DNA of 64,000 nt from Amnibacterium kyonggiense (GCF_004364555.1 NZ_SOAM01000001.1:124001-188000), one strand, 5' to 3'; numbered from the stretch's first letter, positions 30,156 through 39,290 are shown. Numbers and translations are program-made. Notes: generated from the sequence alone by a model not told the origin.

Positions 30156-31514
30156 CTACGCGACCGGGTCGCCGAGCGATGCGGCGAGCATCTCGTCGCG
30201 CGGCACGACCTTGATCCGCGTGCGGCCGACGTGCTCGCCGAGTGCGAGCTCGTGCTGGTCGAGCAGGTGCCAGCCCTCGACGGTCGTGTAGCGGACGCCG
30301 CGGGAGGTGAGGAGCTCCTCGACGGACCGCTCCTCCGGGTGGGCCGGGTTCCACCACAGGCCCGCGTCGGTGAGCACGTGCTCGACGGTCTCCATCGCGT
30401 CGGACTTCGTGTGCCCGATCAGGCCGATCGGGCCCCGCTTGATCCAGCCGGTGGCGTAGACGCCGGGCAGTAGCGCACCGTCGTCGGCGAGCACCTGCCC
30501 CTCGTGGTTCGGGATGACGCCGCGCACCTCGTCGAACGGGACGCCCGGCACCGGGGATCCGAAGTAGCCGACCGCGCGGTAGACGGCCTGGACGGCCTGC
30601 TCCCGGAACTCGCCGGTGCCGCGGGCGCCGCCGAGGCCGTCCGGCTCGGTGCGCTCCCAGCGGATGGCCTCGACCCGGCCGTCGCCGAGGATCTCGACCG
30701 GCCGCGCCCACCAGTGGAGGTGCAGGCGCCGGCTCGCCGCGCCGACCTCCCGGGTGCGCCAGCTCTGCAGGATCCGGTCCATGACCATGACCTGCTTGTT
30801 GGCGGCGATCGCCGTGCGGGACTGGTCGTCGTAGTCGAAGTCCTCGTCCTTGACGATCATGTCGACGTCGCGGACCTCGCCGAGCTCCCGCAGCTCCAGC
30901 GGGGTGAACTTCACGTTCGCGGGACCTCGACGCCCGAAGACGTGCACGTCCGTCACCGGCGAGGAGCGGAGCCCCGCCTCGACGTTCGCGGGGATCTCAG
31001 TCGGCATCAGGTCCTCGACGTGCTTCACGAGGATGCGGGCGACGTCGAGGGCGACGTTGCCGTTGCCGATGACGGCGACCTCCTTCGCGTCGAGGGGCCA
31101 GTCGCGGGGCACGTCGGGGTGGCCGTCGTACCAGGAGACGACGTCCGCGGCGCCGTAGGAGCCGGGCAGGTCGATGCCGGGGATGTCGAGCGCCGCGTCG
31201 CGGATCGCGCCGGTCGCGAAGATCACGGCGTGGTAGTGCTGCTGGAGGTCCTCCAGGGTGATGTCCGTGCCGAAGTCGACGTTGCCGAACAGGCGCACCG
31301 CGCCGCCGTCGAGCACCTCGCGCAGCGCGCCGATGATGCCCTTGATCCGCGGGTGGTCGGGCGCGACGCCGTACCGGACGAGGCCGTAGGGCGCGGGGAG
31401 GCGCTCGAAGAGGTCGATCGAGACGTCGAAGCCGCGTTCGGCCTTCTTCGCGATGTCGGCGGCGTAGATGCCGGCGGGGCCGGCCCCCACGATCGCGAGG
31501 CGCAGCGTGGTCAT
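30156..31514 (-). CDS. fprA: Ferredoxin/adrenodoxin-type NADP reductase (FprA family)
   Basis: A 452-residue FAD/NADP flavoprotein of the adrenodoxin reductase type, which shuttles electrons between NADPH and ferredoxin. The FAD-binding LAIVGAGPAGIYAADI, the VRYGVAPDHPRIKGII segment, the NADP-binding VAVIGNGNVALDVARIL and the late GWIKRGPIGLIGHTKSDA are diagnostic of the FprA group. ATG 31514 follows GGGAG with good spacing. It lies 53 bp downstream of the polyprenyl synthase gene on the same strand, probably at the end of the menG operon. Confidence 0.95.
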   Translation of the reverse strand: MTTLRLAIVGAGPAGIYAADIAKKAERGFDVSIDLFERLPAPYGLVRYGVAPDHPRIKGIIGALREVLDGGAVRLFGNVDFGTDITLEDLQQHYHAVIFATGAIRDAALDIPGIDLPGSYGAADVVSWYDGHPDVPRDWPLDAKEVAVIGNGNVALDVARILVKHVEDLMPTEIPANVEAGLRSSPVTDVHVFGRRGPANVKFTPLELRELGEVRDVDMIVKDEDFDYDDQSRTAIAANKQVMVMDRILQSWRTREVGAASRRLHLHWWARPVEILGDGRVEAIRWERTEPDGLGGARGTGEFREQAVQAVYRAVGYFGSPVPGVPFDEVRGVIPNHEGQVLADDGALLPGVYATGWIKRGPIGLIGHTKSDAMETVEHVLTDAGLWWNPAHPEERSVEELLTSRGVRYTTVEGWHLLDQHELALGEHVGRTRIKVVPRDEMLAASLGDPVA

Positions 31515-31567
31515 TCGTCGTCTCCCTTCGAGCCGGGCGCGCGCGGCGCCGCAGGCGATGTCGGATG

Positions 31568-32632
31568 TCAGGCGGAGCGGTCGACGAGCAGGTCCGCGAA
31601 GCGGATCAGGGCTCGTCGCACCGTGCCTGCGGGCAGCGCGTCGAGCGCCGCCTTCGCGGAGGACGCCCAGCGGAGCGCCTCCTCACGGGTCTCCGCCGTC
31701 ACGGGGTGGGCGCGCAGCTCCGCGACCACCTCGAGCACGGCCTCGTCGCTGTCCTCGGCGGACAGCGCGTCGATCCGCGCGAGCAGCGGGCGGTCCTCGA
31801 CCACGGCGGCCGCGCGGCGACGCAGCAGCAGGAGCGGCAGCGTCGGCACGCCGGCCTTGAGGTCGGTGCCGGGGTGCTTACCGGTGTCCTCCTCGTCGGG
31901 CGCGAGGTCGATCACGTCGTCGATCAGCTGGAATGCGACGCCGATCCGGCGGCCGAACGTGGAGAGCGGCGCCCGGTACTCGTGCGGGGCGTTCGCGTAC
32001 GACGCGCCCCACTCGGCCGCGGCGGCGATGAGCGCGCCGGTCTTGTCCTCGAGCACCTGCAGGTAGTGGTCGACCGGGTCCTGGTCGGGCTGCGGGCCGA
32101 CCGTCTCGTGCAGCTGGCCGAGGACCAGCCGCTCGAACACCTCCGCCTGGGCGAGCACGTCGCCCGGGCCCTCGATGCCCGCGATCAGCTTGCTGGCCCG
32201 GGCGAACAGCAGATCGCCGGTGAGGATCGCGACGGAGTTGCCCCAGACCTGCTGGGCGGACGGGACGCCGCGGCGCTCGGACGCCTCGTCCATGACGTCG
32301 TCGTGGTACAGCGAGCCGACGTGGAGGATCTCGACGGCCTGCGCCGCCGTCACGACGTCGTCGGTGACCCCGTCGCCGAGCTGTGCCGTCAGCAGGGTCA
32401 GCAGCGGCCGCACCCGCTTGCCGCCGGCGGCGAGCAGGTAGCGCGAGCGCACGTCCGCCACCTGGTCGTGGAACGCGACCTGCTCGAGGATGCCCGCCTC
32501 GACGCGCTCCAGGCCCTCGTCGATGCGCGCGGCCATCGCCTTGTCCTCGCGGGACGCGAAGAGCCGCTCCGAGAGCCGCAGCTGCGCGCTGAGCGCCGCG
32601 CTCCGCCCGGCGACGGCCTCGCGGGCGCTCAC
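31568..32632 (-). CDS. Polyprenyl diphosphate synthase (menaquinone side chain)
   Basis: A 354-residue trans-prenyl transferase that elongates isoprenoid chains. Both aspartate-rich motifs are present: LYHDDVMDEA (first DDxxD) and FQLIDDVIDLA (second), with GGKRVRPLLT and the GDLLFARAS segment. The residues before the first DDxxD are small or aliphatic, consistent with a long-chain (C35-C45) product. GTG 32632 overlaps the stop of menG by four bases (GTGA), so the two are translationally coupled. Context strongly suggests it makes the menaquinone tail. Confidence 0.92.
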   Translation of the reverse strand: MSAREAVAGRSAALSAQLRLSERLFASREDKAMAARIDEGLERVEAGILEQVAFHDQVADVRSRYLLAAGGKRVRPLLTLLTAQLGDGVTDDVVTAAQAVEILHVGSLYHDDVMDEASERRGVPSAQQVWGNSVAILTGDLLFARASKLIAGIEGPGDVLAQAEVFERLVLGQLHETVGPQPDQDPVDHYLQVLEDKTGALIAAAAEWGASYANAPHEYRAPLSTFGRRIGVAFQLIDDVIDLAPDEEDTGKHPGTDLKAGVPTLPLLLLRRRAAAVVEDRPLLARIDALSAEDSDEAVLEVVAELRAHPVTAETREEALRWASSAKAALDALPAGTVRRALIRFADLLVDRSA

Positions 32633-33354
32633 TCGCTGGCCCAGACGCCGGCGGAGGGCTTCACGCCGCGGTGCAGCGCCACGATGCCGCCGGTCAGGTT
32701 CCGGTACCGCACCTGCCGGAACCCCGCCTCCCGCAGCCAGGCGGCCAGCGTCGTCTGATCGGCCCAGGCCTTGATCGAATCGCCGAGGTACCCGTAGGCG
32801 GGCGCGTTCGACGACGCGATGCGCGACACCATCGGCATGACGCGGTCGAGGTAGGCGAAGTAGGCGGCGCGGAACGGCGCGAGCGGCGGCTTCGAGAACT
32901 CGCAGATGACGATGCGCGCGCCGGGCTTCGCGACGCGGAACATCTCCGTCAGGGCGCGGTGCGGGTCGGCGACGTTGCGGAGCCCGAACGAGATCGTGAC
33001 CGCGTCGAACTCGTCGTCGCCGAACGGCAGCGCCTGGGCGTCGGCGAAGACGAACTCGATGCGCTGGTCGTCCGCGTGGCGCGCCCGCCCGACGGCGAGC
33101 ATGCCCTTCGAGAAGTCCGCCGCGACGACGCGGGCCCCCGTGCGGGCGAGCGCCTCGCTCGAGGTGCCGGTGCCGGCCGCGAGGTCGAGGATGCGCTCGC
33201 CGGCCTTCGGCGCGACCGCCCGGACCGTGGCGGTGCGCCACAGCTGGGCGTTGCCGCCGGACAGGACCGTGTTCATGAGGTCGTACCGGCGCGAGGCCTC
33301 GTCGAACATCGCGGCGACATCGGCCGGCGTCTTGCTCAGATCGGCCGCGGACAC
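32629..33354 (-). CDS. menG: Demethylmenaquinone methyltransferase
   Basis: A 241-residue UbiE/MenG methyltransferase that performs the last methylation of menaquinone. Signatures are FDEASRRYDLMNTVLSGG, the SAM motif ILDLAAGTGTSSEAL, FADAQALPF, SFGLRNV, EFSKPP and YGYLGDSIKAW. GTG 33354 is preferred: TACCAT on the minus strand (33363-33368) lies eight bases upstream, a leaderless arrangement, and the protein then begins MSAADLSKTPADVAAMFDEA. It diverges from menF across a 41-bp gap and is coupled to the polyprenyl synthase gene. Confidence 0.94.
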   Translation of the reverse strand: MSAADLSKTPADVAAMFDEASRRYDLMNTVLSGGNAQLWRTATVRAVAPKAGERILDLAAGTGTSSEALARTGARVVAADFSKGMLAVGRARHADDQRIEFVFADAQALPFGDDEFDAVTISFGLRNVADPHRALTEMFRVAKPGARIVICEFSKPPLAPFRAAYFAYLDRVMPMVSRIASSNAPAYGYLGDSIKAWADQTTLAAWLREAGFRQVRYRNLTGGIVALHRGVKPSAGVWASE

Positions 33355-33362
33355 GCTTGCAG

Positions 33363-33389
33363 ATGGTAGTCGAGCCGCCGAAGTAGCCT
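33363..33389. promoter_or_regulatory. Back-to-back leaderless promoters of menG and menF
   Basis: Only 41 bp separate the two divergent start codons. On the minus strand TACCAT (33363-33368) lies eight bases before the menG GTG; on the plus strand TAGCCT (33384-33389) lies six bases before the menF ATG. There is almost no room for ribosome sites, so both mRNAs probably begin at or near their start codons, and the two -35 regions must overlap the opposite gene's control region. Confidence 0.6.
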
Positions 33390-33395
33390 GAGCGA

Positions 33396-34616
33396 ATGAT
33401 GGAGGGGGACGCGACCGCATTCCCCGTCGCGATCAGGCGGATCGTCGACCCGGCGGCCGAGGCCGACGGGCTCCGCTCCGCCCACGGCGCTCCGACCGCC
33501 GTCTGGCGCCACGGCGACGACGCCCTGACCGGCTTCGGGACGGCCGCTCGCCTCGTCTTCCGAGGCCCCGACCGGGTGCGCGACGCCGCCGAGCGGTGGC
33601 GCCGGCTGGTGGCCGACGCGGTGGTCGATTCCCAGGTGCCGGGGGCGGCGCCGATCGCCTTCGGCGCCTTCGCGTTCGCGGACGGCTCGGCGGCCGACAG
33701 CGTGCTGCTCGTGCCCCGTGCCGTGCTCGTGGAGCGCGGCGGCCGGGCGCACGTCGTCGAGACGCCGGTGCTGCATCCCGGAGGACCGCGCACGGAGCCG
33801 CCCGCCGCGGCGGCCTTCCCGCCCGAGGCGTACGAGCGCGCCGTGGCCGCCGCCGTCGAGCGCATCCGCGCGGGCGACCTCGAGAAGGTCGTGCTCGCCC
33901 GCGACCTGGTGCTCGAGTCCCCCGGGTTCCGCCTCGAGGACGCCCTCGACGTGCTCGCGCAGCGGTACCGCGGCGCCTGGATCTTCGCGGTGGACGGCGT
34001 GTTCGGCGCGAGCCCGGAGACCCTCGCGACCGTGCGGGGCGGCCTCGCGACCTCCCGCGTGCTCGCCGGCACCGCGGCGCGCTCGGACGATCCGACCGCC
34101 GACGACGCGAGCCGCGAGGCGCTGCTCGGCTCGCCCAAGAACCGCTTCGAGCACGCCCTCGCGGTCGACAGTCTGCTCCTCACGCTCGGCGGGATCACGA
34201 CGGACCTGACGATCGGGCGCCCGTTCGCGCTCGGGCTGCCGAACGTCTGGCACCTCGCGACCGATGCGACCGCCGAGGTCGCGGAGGGGGTCGGGGCGCT
34301 CGACCTCGTCGCGCTGCTGCACCCGACCGCGGCAGTCGCGGGTGCGCCGCGCGCGGCTGCCCTCGCGGCGATCGCCGAGCTCGAGCCCTTCGACCGCCGC
34401 CGCTACGCCGGCCCCGTCGGCTGGATCGACGGCCGCGGCGACGGCGAGTGGGCGATCGCGCTGCGCTCGGCGGAGGTCGAGGGGCCGGACCGCGTCCGCG
34501 CCTTCGCCGGCGCCGGCGTCGTCGCGGCCTCCGACGCGCACCAGGAGCTCGAGGAGACCGGCTGGAAGTTCCAGCCCATCCAGGAGGCCCTCGCCGCGGT
34601 CGCGACCTCGCGCTGA
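33396..34616 (+). CDS. menF: Isochorismate synthase
   Basis: A 406-residue chorismate-binding enzyme that opens menaquinone synthesis by turning chorismate into isochorismate. The C-terminal catalytic part has AAVERIRAGDLEKVVLARD, FGASPETLATV, LAGTAARSDD (the GTA variant typical of isochorismate synthases rather than KGT), SPKNRFEHALAVDSL, LHPTAAVAGAP and YAGPVGWIDGRGDGEWAIAL. The men-gene setting separates it from salicylate or siderophore homologues. ATG 33396 and ATG 33399 are adjacent candidates; the first is six bases after TAGCCT. Confidence 0.93.
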   Translation: MMEGDATAFPVAIRRIVDPAAEADGLRSAHGAPTAVWRHGDDALTGFGTAARLVFRGPDRVRDAAERWRRLVADAVVDSQVPGAAPIAFGAFAFADGSAADSVLLVPRAVLVERGGRAHVVETPVLHPGGPRTEPPAAAAFPPEAYERAVAAAVERIRAGDLEKVVLARDLVLESPGFRLEDALDVLAQRYRGAWIFAVDGVFGASPETLATVRGGLATSRVLAGTAARSDDPTADDASREALLGSPKNRFEHALAVDSLLLTLGGITTDLTIGRPFALGLPNVWHLATDATAEVAEGVGALDLVALLHPTAAVAGAPRAAALAAIAELEPFDRRRYAGPVGWIDGRGDGEWAIALRSAEVEGPDRVRAFAGAGVVAASDAHQELEETGWKFQPIQEALAAVATSR

Positions 34617-34630
34617 GCCGCCGCCTCCCG

Positions 34631-34672
34631 CCGTTCTTCGTTCTGTAGAACGGCGCCTTCTCCAGAACGAAG
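34631..34672. terminator. Two overlapping, mutually exclusive hairpins between menF and menD
   Basis: CTTCGTTCTG (34636-34645) pairs with CAGAACGAAG (34663-34672), while CCGTTCT (34631-34637) can instead pair with AGAACGG (34647-34653). The two folds share bases. The genes converge here, so this is most likely a bidirectional terminator. Confidence 0.6.
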
Positions 34673-34680
34673 AGTGCGGA

Positions 34681-36336
34681 TCAGCGGAGGGGGACCTCGA
34701 TGAGGCTGCGGCCCGCCGCCGGTGCGGTGAGCACGCGGTCCAGGTCGCCGCGCGTCGTGATGCGCCGGTGCTCCCAGCCGTAGGCGGCCGCGAGCGCCGC
34801 GTAGTCGACCTCCCGCGGCGTCCGGAGGACCCGCTCGAAGTCCGCCGCGTCCGCGGTGCCCGCCACCTCGAGCGAGTCGAAGATCGTGCCGCCGCCGTCG
34901 TCGCCCACGATCACCTGCAGGCGCACCTCCGGCTCCCCCGGGCTCCGCAGCAGCGCTCCGGCGTCGTGGAGGAGGGCGAGGTCGCCGAGCAGGACGCGGG
35001 TGGTGCCGGGCCGTTCCGCGGAGGCGGCCGCGAGGGCGACGCCGGTCGCGGTCGCGACGGTGCCGTCGATGCCCGCGAGGCCGCGGTTGGCGAGCACCCG
35101 GATCCGCTTCCCCGGCACGGCCGCGTCCATCTCGCGGATGAGCCGGCTCGCGGCGACGACGAGGCGGTCGTGCGGCCAGGTCGCGCGCCAGACCGCATCG
35201 ACGAGCACACGGCGGGTGATCGGAGCCCGCAGCGCGGCGAGCTCGGTGCGCTGGTGCTCGCGCAGCTCCTTCGCGCCCGGCGCATCCGGGTCGCCCGCGT
35301 ACGGGAGGTCGTCGGTGGCCTCGAGGAGCCGCCGCGACGCCGCGACCCAGCTCCCCCGCCAGGACCGGTCCGGCTCCGGTGCCGCCGCGCGCACCGAGTC
35401 CGCACGGACGGCCCGGCCGCGGGTCGGGTCGTACCGCTCGCCGCCCGACGGCCCGACGAGCAGGACCTCCACGCCCGGCCGTACGAGCAGCGCGGGCACC
35501 TGGCGCGAGAGCGTCGGGTGCCCGAACACGACCGCCCGCTCGATGCGGCCGCCGAAGTCGGGGTCGTCGAGCAGGGGGCGGTAGGCGCCGACCAGCTGCG
35601 GCCCGAAGCGCGCCCCGCTGGACACCTCCGCGAGCAGCGGGACGTCGAGCTCGCGGGCGAACGCCTCCGCCGCCTCCCCCGCCCGGTCCCCGGCGATCAC
35701 GACGGTGCGCGGGCCGGGTTCGACGACGAGCGGCTCGGGCGTCGGCGCCGTGACGCGGATGGGTTCGCCGGCGGGCTCCACGGCCGCGAGCGCGGTCGAG
35801 AGCGGCTCGCGGTACGCGAGGTCGACCTGCACCGGCTGCTGCCGCTCGACGGCGATCGACCAGGCCCGCTCGGCGACCTCCGCGGCCGCCGCCACGTCCT
35901 CGTCGGAGGCCGGCGCCGGCACGTCGAGCACCTCGGCGACGGCCACCCCGAAGATGCCCGGCTGCACCGTCGTCTGGTTCGACCCGGTGCCGCGCAGCTC
36001 CGCCGGCCGGTCCGCGGTGAGCAGCAGGAGGGGCACGCCGGCGTGGTGCGCCTCGAGGACGGCGGGGTGCAACTCGGCGACCGCGGTGCCGGAGGTCACG
36101 ACCACCGCGACGGGGCGCCCCGACTCGGCGGCGAGTCCCAGCGCGGTGAAGCCGCCGACGCGTTCGTCGATCCGGACGTGGACGCGGAGCGCACCCGAGC
36201 GCTCGAGCGCGGCCGCGGCGAGCGCCAGAGCCTGCGAGCGCGATCCGGGCGAGACGACGACGTGCTGCAGGCCGAGCCCGACGAGCCGGGCGAGCAGCCG
36301 GGCAGCGGCGGCGCCGGCGGGAGAGGGTTCGGTCAT
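34681..36336 (-). CDS. menD: 2-succinyl-5-enolpyruvyl-6-hydroxy-3-cyclohexene-1-carboxylate synthase
   Basis: A 551-residue thiamine-diphosphate enzyme that couples isochorismate with 2-oxoglutarate in menaquinone synthesis. MenD signatures are VVSPGSRSQALALA, VRIDERVGGFTALGLA (with the catalytic Glu), VTSGTAVAELHPAVLEA and LTADRPAELRGTGSNQTT. The C-terminal thiamine site reads LGDLALLHD and VGDDGGGTIFDSLE. The length matches MenD. It converges with menF and is followed only by the hairpin at 34631-34672; its own upstream neighbour is a separate small membrane gene. Confidence 0.95.
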   Translation of the reverse strand: MTEPSPAGAAAARLLARLVGLGLQHVVVSPGSRSQALALAAAALERSGALRVHVRIDERVGGFTALGLAAESGRPVAVVVTSGTAVAELHPAVLEAHHAGVPLLLLTADRPAELRGTGSNQTTVQPGIFGVAVAEVLDVPAPASDEDVAAAAEVAERAWSIAVERQQPVQVDLAYREPLSTALAAVEPAGEPIRVTAPTPEPLVVEPGPRTVVIAGDRAGEAAEAFARELDVPLLAEVSSGARFGPQLVGAYRPLLDDPDFGGRIERAVVFGHPTLSRQVPALLVRPGVEVLLVGPSGGERYDPTRGRAVRADSVRAAAPEPDRSWRGSWVAASRRLLEATDDLPYAGDPDAPGAKELREHQRTELAALRAPITRRVLVDAVWRATWPHDRLVVAASRLIREMDAAVPGKRIRVLANRGLAGIDGTVATATGVALAAASAERPGTTRVLLGDLALLHDAGALLRSPGEPEVRLQVIVGDDGGGTIFDSLEVAGTADAADFERVLRTPREVDYAALAAAYGWEHRRITTRGDLDRVLTAPAAGRSLIEVPLR

Positions 36337-36360
36337 GCCGGCGTCGAGCGTAGACCGGCG

Positions 36361-36738
36361 TCAGCGGCGGGGCGCGTCGCCCTCGTCGTCGGCGTCCGAG
36401 TCGAGGTTCGCGAGCTCCTGCTCGAGCCGCTGCCACTGCGCCTCGTCGGGCTCCGGCGCTGGCGTCGCCGTCGTGCGCGGCCGCGAGCCGTGGGAGCGGA
36501 GGAACGCCGGGTCGTCGTCCGGCCCGATGACGCGCGGCGCCGGTCTGCGGTCCACGGACCCGCGCCCGATCAGCAGCCAGAGCAGCGGGCCGACGACCGG
36601 CAGCAGGAGGGCCACGAGCAGCCACAGCCATTTCGGCAGGGCCCGCACGCGGCGGCGCTCGGTGAGGGCGCAGTCGACGACGGCGAACACGGTCAGCACC
36701 GCCGCCGCGATCGCCGCGAACACCAGCACCCGCGCCAT
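36361..36738 (-). CDS. PLD nuclease N-terminal (PLDc_N) domain membrane protein
   Basis: A 125-residue protein with two membrane helices (VLVFAAIAAAVLTVFAVVDCAL; WLWLLVALLLPVVGPLLWLLIG). The second ends in the WLLIGR signature of the PLDc_N domain, normally found at the front of cardiolipin synthases. The tail is polar, acidic and probably disordered. Stand-alone versions are frequent in actinobacteria, often inside the men cluster, with unknown function. ATG 36738 lies seven bases after TACAGT on the minus strand (36746-36751), i.e. leaderless. Confidence 0.87.
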   Translation of the reverse strand: MARVLVFAAIAAAVLTVFAVVDCALTERRRVRALPKWLWLLVALLLPVVGPLLWLLIGRGSVDRRPAPRVIGPDDDPAFLRSHGSRPRTTATPAPEPDEAQWQRLEQELANLDSDADDEGDAPRR

Positions 36739-36860
36739 GGCGGCAACTGTACGTGCGTGCGCACGACGTGCTGCGCGGCCGGGCACCCCAGCTCGATTCG
36801 AATCCCCTGAGACCGGCGCGCGCGGCCGGGCATCGGGGCGGTGCCTACACTCGAAGCGTC

Positions 36861-37172
36861 ATGGCCGGTCAGCGCAACTCCATCGCCCTCGCGTTCGTGG
36901 CGTACTCGGCGCTGCGCTTGGCCGTGTTCGTGGTGCCGCTCGTCGTGATCTACGCGCTCAGCCGCAACGCGATCCTCTCCGCGGTGCTCGCGACGGTCAT
37001 CGGCTTCGCGCTGTCGATGATCCTGCTCCCCCGCCAGCGCGCCCGCATGGCGGAGCAGATCGAGGAGCGCACCGCCACCCGCCGCCGGGTCACGGACGAG
37101 GCCGTCGAGGACGAGGCGGTCGACGGCGCCGGCGATCAGAACGACAGCGCCGCTGCGAGCCCCAGGCCGTAG
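36861..37172 (+). CDS. DUF4229-type small membrane protein
   Basis: A 103-residue protein with two membrane helices (RLAVFVVPLVVIYALS; ILSAVLATVIGFALSMILL) and a charged tail rich in Arg and Glu. Layout and location beside menA match the actinobacterial DUF4229 family; the function is unknown. ATG 36861 lies nine bases after TACACT (36846-36851). Its last 37 bp overlap the end of menA on the other strand, so the two genes converge and interlock. Confidence 0.8.
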   Translation: MAGQRNSIALAFVAYSALRLAVFVVPLVVIYALSRNAILSAVLATVIGFALSMILLPRQRARMAEQIEERTATRRRVTDEAVEDEAVDGAGDQNDSAAASPRP

Positions 37173-38092
37173 ACCAGCGCCTCGATGCCGGTGAGGCTGA
37201 GCGCGAGGATCAGCTCCCGCGCCGTCCTGGCGGTCGCCGTGATCAGCACGGCCGGAACCGCGAGCAGCAGCACGAGGAACACGAGCGGCGCGAGCGGGTA
37301 GAACAGCGACAGGTACCCGACGACGAGGAACGGGATCAGCATCAGGACCCCGAACAGGATCCGGCTGCCGGTCGCCCCGATCCGGACGCTGAGCGTGCGC
37401 TTACCGGCTGCGGCGTCCTGCTCGATGTCGCGGAGGTTGTTCACGACGAGGACCGCAGCGGCGATGCAGCCGATCGCGAGCGCGCAGAACCAGCTCTCCG
37501 CGGGCACGATGCGCGCGATGACGAAGCTGGTGCCGGTGGTCGCGGCGACGCCGAAGAACAGGAACACGGCGATCTCACCGAAGCCCGCATAGCCGTACGG
37601 ACGCTTGCCGCCCGTGTAGAACCAGGCGGCGGCGATCGCGGCCGCACCGACGGCGAGCAGCCACCACACCTGCGTCACGACGACGATCGCGATCCCCGCC
37701 GCCGCGGCGAGCGCGAAGCAGACGATCGCCGCGACGAGCACGGTCCGGGGCTTCGCGGCGCCGGAGGCGGTCAGGCGGGCGGGTCCGACCCGGTAGCGGT
37801 CCGTGCCGCGGACGCCGTCGGAGTAGTCGTTCGCGAAGTTCACGCCGATCTGCAGCAGCAGCGCGACGGCGAGCGCGAGGAACGCGAGCCAGTACGTGCC
37901 GTCGAGGCTCTGCCCCTTCACGGCCCCCGTGCCCAGCGCGACGGGCGCGATGGCGAGCGGGAGGGTCCGCGGCCGGGCGGCGCCGATCCAGCCGCGCACC
38001 CCGGCTTTCGGCGGCGCGGCCGAGGTCGCTCTCGCCGGGGCGCCGGGACGCCTCCGCACCGGGGGCCGCCTGGTCGCACTCGCCTTCGCCAC
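37136..38092 (-). CDS. menA: 1,4-dihydroxy-2-naphthoate polyprenyltransferase
   Basis: A 318-residue UbiA-superfamily membrane enzyme that attaches the isoprenoid tail to the naphthoquinone ring. The key motif NFANDYSDGVRGTD is present, as are the second aspartate-rich loop VNNLRDIEQDAAAGKRTL and about eight membrane helices. The proline/arginine-rich N-terminus (about 30 residues) is longer than usual. GTG 38092 lies eight bases after TAGGAT on the minus strand. Its 3' end overlaps the DUF4229 gene by 37 bp. Confidence 0.94.
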   Translation of the reverse strand: MAKASATRRPPVRRRPGAPARATSAAPPKAGVRGWIGAARPRTLPLAIAPVALGTGAVKGQSLDGTYWLAFLALAVALLLQIGVNFANDYSDGVRGTDRYRVGPARLTASGAAKPRTVLVAAIVCFALAAAAGIAIVVVTQVWWLLAVGAAAIAAAWFYTGGKRPYGYAGFGEIAVFLFFGVAATTGTSFVIARIVPAESWFCALAIGCIAAAVLVVNNLRDIEQDAAAGKRTLSVRIGATGSRILFGVLMLIPFLVVGYLSLFYPLAPLVFLVLLLAVPAVLITATARTARELILALSLTGIEALVYGLGLAAALSF

Positions 38093-38162
38093 GGCCCGTC
38101 ATCCTAGGGATCCGGGCGATGACGCTCGTGCGCCCCGTCCGGGCGGAGCGGAGGGCGGTCGG

Positions 38163-39290
38163 TCAGCCGGCCGCGAGGGCGGCCAGCGCGACGCGGTCGG
38201 GCTTGCCGGAGGCCAGCAGGGGGATCTCCGGCACGACGACGAGCCGCCGGGGTGCGGCCGCACGGCCGAGGCTGCCGCGGACCGCCGCCCGCACGGACTC
38301 TAGGTCCGCCTGCGCGGTCGCGACGACGACCGGCACCTCGCCCCACTCCGGGTCGCTCCCGCGCACGACGAGCGCGGCCCCGAGTCCCGGGAGGGACTGG
38401 ACGACCTGCTCGACGAGGCCGAGCGAGACCTTCTCGCCGCCGGTGATGACGACGTCGTCGAGGCGCCCGGTGATCGTCAGCCGCTCCCCGTCCCAGGTGC
38501 CGGCGTCGCCCGTGCGGTACCACCGCCGCCCCGGATCCTGCACGAAGACGGCCTCGGTCCGCTCCGGGTCGCCCAGGTAGCCCTCCGCGAGCACCGGTCC
38601 CGCGAGCTGCACCTCCCCGTCCACGATCCGGACGTCGACGCCCGCGAGCGGGACGCCGTCGTAGACGCAGCCGCCCGCGGTCTCCGACGCGCCGTAGGTG
38701 CGACGGACCCGCACGCCGACCGCGGCCGCGCGCTCGGCGAGCTCCGCCGGGAGGCGGCCGCCGCCGATGAGGACCGCGTCGAGCGCGCGGATCGCTTCCC
38801 GAACGGTCGGATCCCCGGCCTCCGCCGCCTCGACGACGCGGTGCAGCTGCGTCGGCACGAGCGCGGTGCACCGCCGCCGGTCCGCCGGCAGGCCGAGCAC
38901 CGCGGCGGCGAAGGCGGCGGCCGTGAACGGCCCCGCGGGCAGTCCGACAGGCTCGGTCTCGGCGGCGATCGCCCGCACGATCACCTGGATCCCCGCGATG
39001 TAGTGGCCCGGGAGCGCGAGCACCCACTCCCCCGGACCACCGAGGGCGCTCTCGGTCGCCGCGGCGGACGCGAGCAGTGCGCCCGCGGACAGCGCGACCG
39101 ACTTCGGCACGCCGCTCGAGCCGGACGTGCGGACGACGACGGCGACGGGCAGCGGCACCTGCCGGGGGACACCGGCCGCATCGCCGCCCGGAGCGATCGG
39201 GAGGATCGCCGGGCCGCTGCCGTCGAGCGCCGCCCGGACCGCGGGGATCAGCGGCGCCGGGTCGTCCGGCACGACGGCCAGGTCGCGCAT
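38163..39290 (-). CDS. menE: o-Succinylbenzoate-CoA ligase
   Basis: A 375-residue adenylate-forming enzyme that activates o-succinylbenzoate with CoA. AMP-binding motifs are TSGSSGVPKSVALS, YGASETAGG and GRLDDVVITGGEKVS, and the C-terminal lysine region PLLASGKPDRVAL is intact. It is shorter than most acyl-CoA ligases, as is usual for actinobacterial MenE with a reduced N-terminal part. The start is ATG 39290. It points towards menA (70-bp gap) and diverges from menC. Confidence 0.92.
   Translation of the reverse strand: MRDLAVVPDDPAPLIPAVRAALDGSGPAILPIAPGGDAAGVPRQVPLPVAVVVRTSGSSGVPKSVALSAGALLASAAATESALGGPGEWVLALPGHYIAGIQVIVRAIAAETEPVGLPAGPFTAAAFAAAVLGLPADRRRCTALVPTQLHRVVEAAEAGDPTVREAIRALDAVLIGGGRLPAELAERAAAVGVRVRRTYGASETAGGCVYDGVPLAGVDVRIVDGEVQLAGPVLAEGYLGDPERTEAVFVQDPGRRWYRTGDAGTWDGERLTITGRLDDVVITGGEKVSLGLVEQVVQSLPGLGAALVVRGSDPEWGEVPVVVATAQADLESVRAAVRGSLGRAAAPRRLVVVPEIPLLASGKPDRVALAALAAG

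Noticed and set aside
34403-36631. A 742-residue minus-strand frame overlapping menD in another frame
   Set aside because: It is Arg/Ala/Gly low-complexity throughout and conflicts with MenD, which has all its thiamine-site motifs.
37136-37172. The 37-bp overlap of the DUF4229 gene with menA considered as a sign that one is false
   Set aside because: Both proteins have clear membrane segments and start-site support, and tail-to-tail overlaps also occur elsewhere here (49899/50176).
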